Position numbers and translations under genes: made by a program
DNA from: DATFXM01 sp035315885
GTDB lineage: Bacteria; Acidobacteriota; Blastocatellia; UBA7656
DNA length: 64,000 bases
Assembly: GCA_035315885.1 (NCBI GenBank)
Contig: DATFXM010000030.1
Coordinates: 42,101 to 106,100, forward strand
Direction: 5' to 3'
The notes under the pieces: model-generated
Database searches by the model: none
What the model was told of the DNA's origin: nothing
Seen by the model: only the letters and a program-made list of their open reading frames with translations
Part shown: piece by piece, positions 61,455 to 64,000 of the stretch
How positions within the stretch are numbered: position 1 is the stretch's first letter
Layout of the letters: each line of letters begins with the position of its first letter

Positions 61455-62348
61455 TCAGACGGTTGCGCGGAGTCGTCGCAGCTTCTCTATCGGACCTTGC
61501 AGCGAGTGCTCATGGCCTCGCATGTTCGACCACAAGTCGCCGACATCATTTATGCGTCGATCCATGTTGCGAAGGGTGAAAGTTTGAGGGCCGACTTTGC
61601 CGGCTTCGATTTCCTCCCAGGTGCACGGTGCGGACACCGGCGCGCCACGCTTTGCCCGCACAGTATAGGTTGCGGCAAAGGTCGCGCTATATTCGTTGCG
61701 CCCGGTATCGACGAGAATGCGCTTGCCGCGGTCGGCCTTGATGAACTCCAGAGTGAAATTTTTTGGATCAAGTTTCACAAGCATGGCGCCCACCGCGTGA
61801 GCGAATCTCGCTACCTCGCCCATGCGGGCTTTGCCGTCCAGCGGAACAACTATATGGAACCCTTTCGAGCCTGAAGTCTTGACCCAGCCAAGCAGTCCCA
61901 GCTCGGCAAGAAAATCACGAACATACAGGGTCGCGGCACGCAGCATGTCCGGCTCATCCACTGACGGATCGAGGTCGAACACACAGAGGTCGGGATGGTA
62001 CACGTGCGGGGCGCGAGACGTCCAGACGTGTTGCGTTATGCAGTTCTGGTTTGCAAGCCAGAGCAGAGATGGAGTATCGCGAACCAGTGGATGGTGGACC
62101 GTACCGTCCTTCTTTGGCACCTCGACTCGCTCCAGCCACTCAGGAAAGCCTTTTGATACGTCCTTCTGCATGAATCCCTTTGCGTTGATTCCCGCGGGAT
62201 AACGTTCCATGGTGACAGGACGCGACCGAATGTGAGGCACCATCACATCCGCGATTGATTCATAGTAGGAAGCCAGCTCGCCCTTCGTGATCCCATCGTC
62301 CGGGAACAGCACCTTCTCGGGATGGGTGATCGTCACGTCGATGGTCAT
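61455..62348 (-). CDS. ligD: LigD polymerase domain (DNA primase-polymerase)
   Basis: A 297-residue LigD-type Prim-Pol. Catalytic Asp pair in FDLDPS, TSGSKGFHIVVPL and the terminal RNMDRRINDVG region match the family. It adds nucleotides during non-homologous end joining. ATG 62348 is used, with GGGAG five bases upstream; the open frame extends upstream into the ligase gene. It overlaps the ligase stop by four bases (ATGA). No Ku gene is in the window and there is no nuclease domain, so this is the split, two-gene form. Confidence 0.92.
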   Translation of the reverse strand: MTIDVTITHPEKVLFPDDGITKGELASYYESIADVMVPHIRSRPVTMERYPAGINAKGFMQKDVSKGFPEWLERVEVPKKDGTVHHPLVRDTPSLLWLANQNCITQHVWTSRAPHVYHPDLCVFDLDPSVDEPDMLRAATLYVRDFLAELGLLGWVKTSGSKGFHIVVPLDGKARMGEVARFAHAVGAMLVKLDPKNFTLEFIKADRGKRILVDTGRNEYSATFAATYTVRAKRGAPVSAPCTWEEIEAGKVGPQTFTLRNMDRRINDVGDLWSNMRGHEHSLQGPIEKLRRLRATV

Positions 62349-63208
62349 GACGTCTCCCTTACGACTTCGCGTGCGTGCTTGTCCGTACGTACTCCAAGCA
62401 ACCGGCTGTGACGCAATTTGCCGTGAACTGTCCATTCGATGAAGGCGATATGTACGACAATGTCCGGCCTTACCCAGTGCGCACGGACGCGCGGAAGTCC
62501 GACGGCCCTGGTGAACGGCGGCTTCTGTATCTCGGAGGCATCCAACTTCGCGCGCAGCTCCGTCAGCAGCTTTGTATCGAATCCGGTGCCGACCTTCCCG
62601 GCGAAAACGAATTCGTCATTCTCGTAGTAGCCGACTAACAGGGCGCCAAGACCGACCCTCTTGCCCTGCGGGTCGGTGAAACCTCCAACTACGAACTCCT
62701 GTGCCGCCTCGCATTTCATCTTGAGCCAATGCCGGGAGCGGCGATGCTCATAAGGCGAATCGATGCGCTTCGCTATGACCCCTTCCCACCCTTCGTTGCA
62801 AGCGCGCTCCCACGGCTTCTCATCCGTCAGGCGCACGACTCGAGAAAGCGGCGACTCGAGCGGCAACTCGCTCAAGATCGCGAGACGCGCCTCGAGCGGC
62901 AATGACGTCACGTCTCGGCCGTCCAGCCACATGACGTCGAACACGTGGTAGGTGACTCCTCCGCGTTCCCAAGTTACTTCACCATCCAGAATCAATTCGT
63001 CCGCAGGCAGCTTTGCGATCGCCTCGGCGAGGCGAGGCAGGTTCTGAGGCAACCGGTTGCGAGACAGCAGCCGGATCTCCGCTATGCTCTTAAACGCCAG
63101 CAGGCGAATGCCATCGATTTTGCGCTCGAAGATCCACCCCGGGCCTGTGAATCGTTCCTGTGTAAGTGTCGCCGCCATCGGCTCGACCCATTCGGGAAAT
63201 GTTGTCAT
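62345..63208 (-). CDS. ATP-dependent DNA ligase, LigD ligase domain
   Basis: A 287-residue ligase with the nucleotidyl-transfer motif ERKIDGIRLLAFK (Lys adenylated), FDVMWLDGRDV, motif IV/V (EGVIAKRIDSPYE, RSRHWLKMKC) and an OB domain (GLGALLVGYYENDEFVFAGK). It seals DNA ends in NHEJ together with the polymerase encoded downstream. ATG 63208 is the most family-like start (FPEWVEPMAATL); ATG 63247 is possible. Confidence 0.93.
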   Translation of the reverse strand: MTTFPEWVEPMAATLTQERFTGPGWIFERKIDGIRLLAFKSIAEIRLLSRNRLPQNLPRLAEAIAKLPADELILDGEVTWERGGVTYHVFDVMWLDGRDVTSLPLEARLAILSELPLESPLSRVVRLTDEKPWERACNEGWEGVIAKRIDSPYEHRRSRHWLKMKCEAAQEFVVGGFTDPQGKRVGLGALLVGYYENDEFVFAGKVGTGFDTKLLTELRAKLDASEIQKPPFTRAVGLPRVRAHWVRPDIVVHIAFIEWTVHGKLRHSRLLGVRTDKHAREVVRETS

Positions 63209-63333
63209 CGTCCGAAGCACCCTTTCACGGTTTGCCTCTTGCTTCATGAACGATATCAGTATTGAGGCTCCAGAGGGAGCACCCAAGCTCCCTCTGGTGA
63301 TGCTTAACGGGAGTTACTGGCATCGAGCGGTTT

Positions 63334-63462
63334 TCACTGCCTGCGGTACACGTCCTGGGGTTTTCTTTGAGGGTCGTCTGGCTGTGACTTGCTCCGTATC
63401 CAAAGAATAAAGCCAATTGCCATTGCGGTAAGAATCAACACAACGATGATCTCTGATTTCAT
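63334..63462 (-). CDS. Small single-helix membrane peptide
   Basis: A 42-residue frame: a hydrophobic helix (IIVVLILTAMAIGFILWI) and a polar tail (RSKSQPDDPQRK...). A GAGGGAGAG purine run lies about eight bases before the ATG. No family recognised; it resembles tiny membrane proteins that accompany larger complexes. It lies upstream of the ligase gene on the same strand. Confidence 0.5.
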   Translation of the reverse strand: MKSEIIVVLILTAMAIGFILWIRSKSQPDDPQRKPQDVYRRQ

Positions 63463-63554
63463 GAAAACTCTCTCCCTCTCGGCGGTGCTATCGCCGATAG
63501 AATGAAACTGGTGCTGGGTCGCCGGAACCTGGCGACCAAAGAATAGGCGAGGGA

Positions 63555-63905
63555 TTAGCTGATAGAGGGAGGCGGTGCTCGATTCTTGTGTTGTGAGGCT
63601 TCAGAGGAACTCGGGCATCGCTGCGCACGCGCATCTTCAGAGACTGTGCGAGCGGCGTGTGGGACTAAGATGTGATTGGCAGGTATTTCGGCTGAGCCAG
63701 GCGATGCGCTACTGTTTGCTTTTGACGCGATGCGAGAAATGGAGGCAGCGGGTAACCCAATAGAATTCGGGGACTGAGAGTTGACCGAAACAAGTGGCGG
63801 ACGCCGAGTTTCAGTGTTTACGCCAGAATCAACCAGGTACGATAGAGCCGAATGAAAGCAAACAGTCGAAAACAGGCAGACCAACACCAGGGTGTGTCTG
63901 GAGAT
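63555..63905 (-). CDS. Possible small secreted protein
   Basis: A 116-residue frame from ATG 63905. A signal-peptide-like N-terminus (TLVLVCLFSTVCFHSALS) is followed by a Ser/Pro/Ala-rich tail without recognisable domains. The open frame begins earlier at 63965. No good ribosome site is seen, so it may be spurious. Confidence 0.35.
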   Translation of the reverse strand: MSRHTLVLVCLFSTVCFHSALSYLVDSGVNTETRRPPLVSVNSQSPNSIGLPAASISRIASKANSSASPGSAEIPANHILVPHAARTVSEDARAQRCPSSSEASQHKNRAPPPSIS

Positions 63906-64000
63906 CATACAGGTCTTTGCCCGATTGGATAACATCACGTCGCATTCTAACAGAGTCTCAAGCACACCGACTAGAAAGGGGCAAAGGCGGTCTCGGGCTT
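63906..64000. other. Window end
   Basis: The last 95 bases contain no recognisable feature beyond the upstream part of the open frame above. Confidence 0.3.

Overview
The window looks like chromosomal DNA of a soil-type Acidobacteriota, plausibly class Blastocatellia. This is inferred from gene content: an Oar-like TonB-dependent receptor with an N-terminal carboxypeptidase-regulatory-like domain, several giant two-component-propeller histidine kinases, a VWFA-related protein of the acidobacterial type, DUF4410 lipoproteins, zinc-ribbon/TolB-like/TPR proteins and an ECF42-type sigma factor with its DGPF partner. No rRNA, tRNA, CRISPR array or insertion sequence was recognised.

Layout. 7-6169 (minus): a caa3-type cytochrome c oxidase operon (ctaC, ctaD, ctaE), then a small cytosolic/membrane protein, a multi-pass membrane protein, a di-heme cytochrome c and a Rieske protein. 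6558-8609: a type II NADH dehydrogenase-like flavoprotein fused to cNMP-binding and CBS domains. 8676-14181: a tripartite drug efflux operon (TolC, HlyD/EmrA, MFS/EmrB) headed by a sigma-54 activator. 14452-24405: a minus-strand block of three transcription units, each preceded by the same cassette of a palindromic upstream site (TTCTYGCG-N6-CGCRAGAA), about 72 bp of spacing and a -24/-12 sigma-54 promoter. The units encode a Clp-like AAA+ ATPase; two DUF4410 proteins, a VWFA protein and TonB; and a 50-residue secreted peptide, a truncated and an intact zinc-ribbon/TolB/TPR protein. A second sigma-54 activator lies at the head. This apparent regulon is the strongest candidate for an undescribed system here.

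24610-36184: DoxX, the TonB-dependent receptor, two tandem propeller histidine kinases with a LuxR-type response regulator, and a TetR regulator with two matching operators. 36314-41738: TPR protein, a small hypothetical, the ECF42/DGPF pair, HxlR, and a ferredoxin-type protein with an SCP2 domain. 42102-48602: a second sensory locus, with a GH16-like lipoprotein, a propeller kinase, a kinase-like protein with degenerate ATP-binding boxes that shares an extracytoplasmic module with the GH16-like protein, and a LuxR response regulator. 48886-52517: membrane protein, UBP zinc finger, Dps-like ferritin, SDR and zinc alcohol dehydrogenase.

52626-56767 (minus): a thioredoxin-HlyD-MFS-TetR operon with a clear sigma-70 promoter overlapped by a 20-bp palindrome. 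57047-59995: a large secreted beta-propeller/di-heme cytochrome. 60429-63208: threonine-dehydratase-like enzyme, then a split two-gene LigD (polymerase and ligase). Two loci (about 41.9 and 56.9 kb) carry telomere-like TTTAGGG/TTTCGGG heptamer repeats arranged as inverted pairs.
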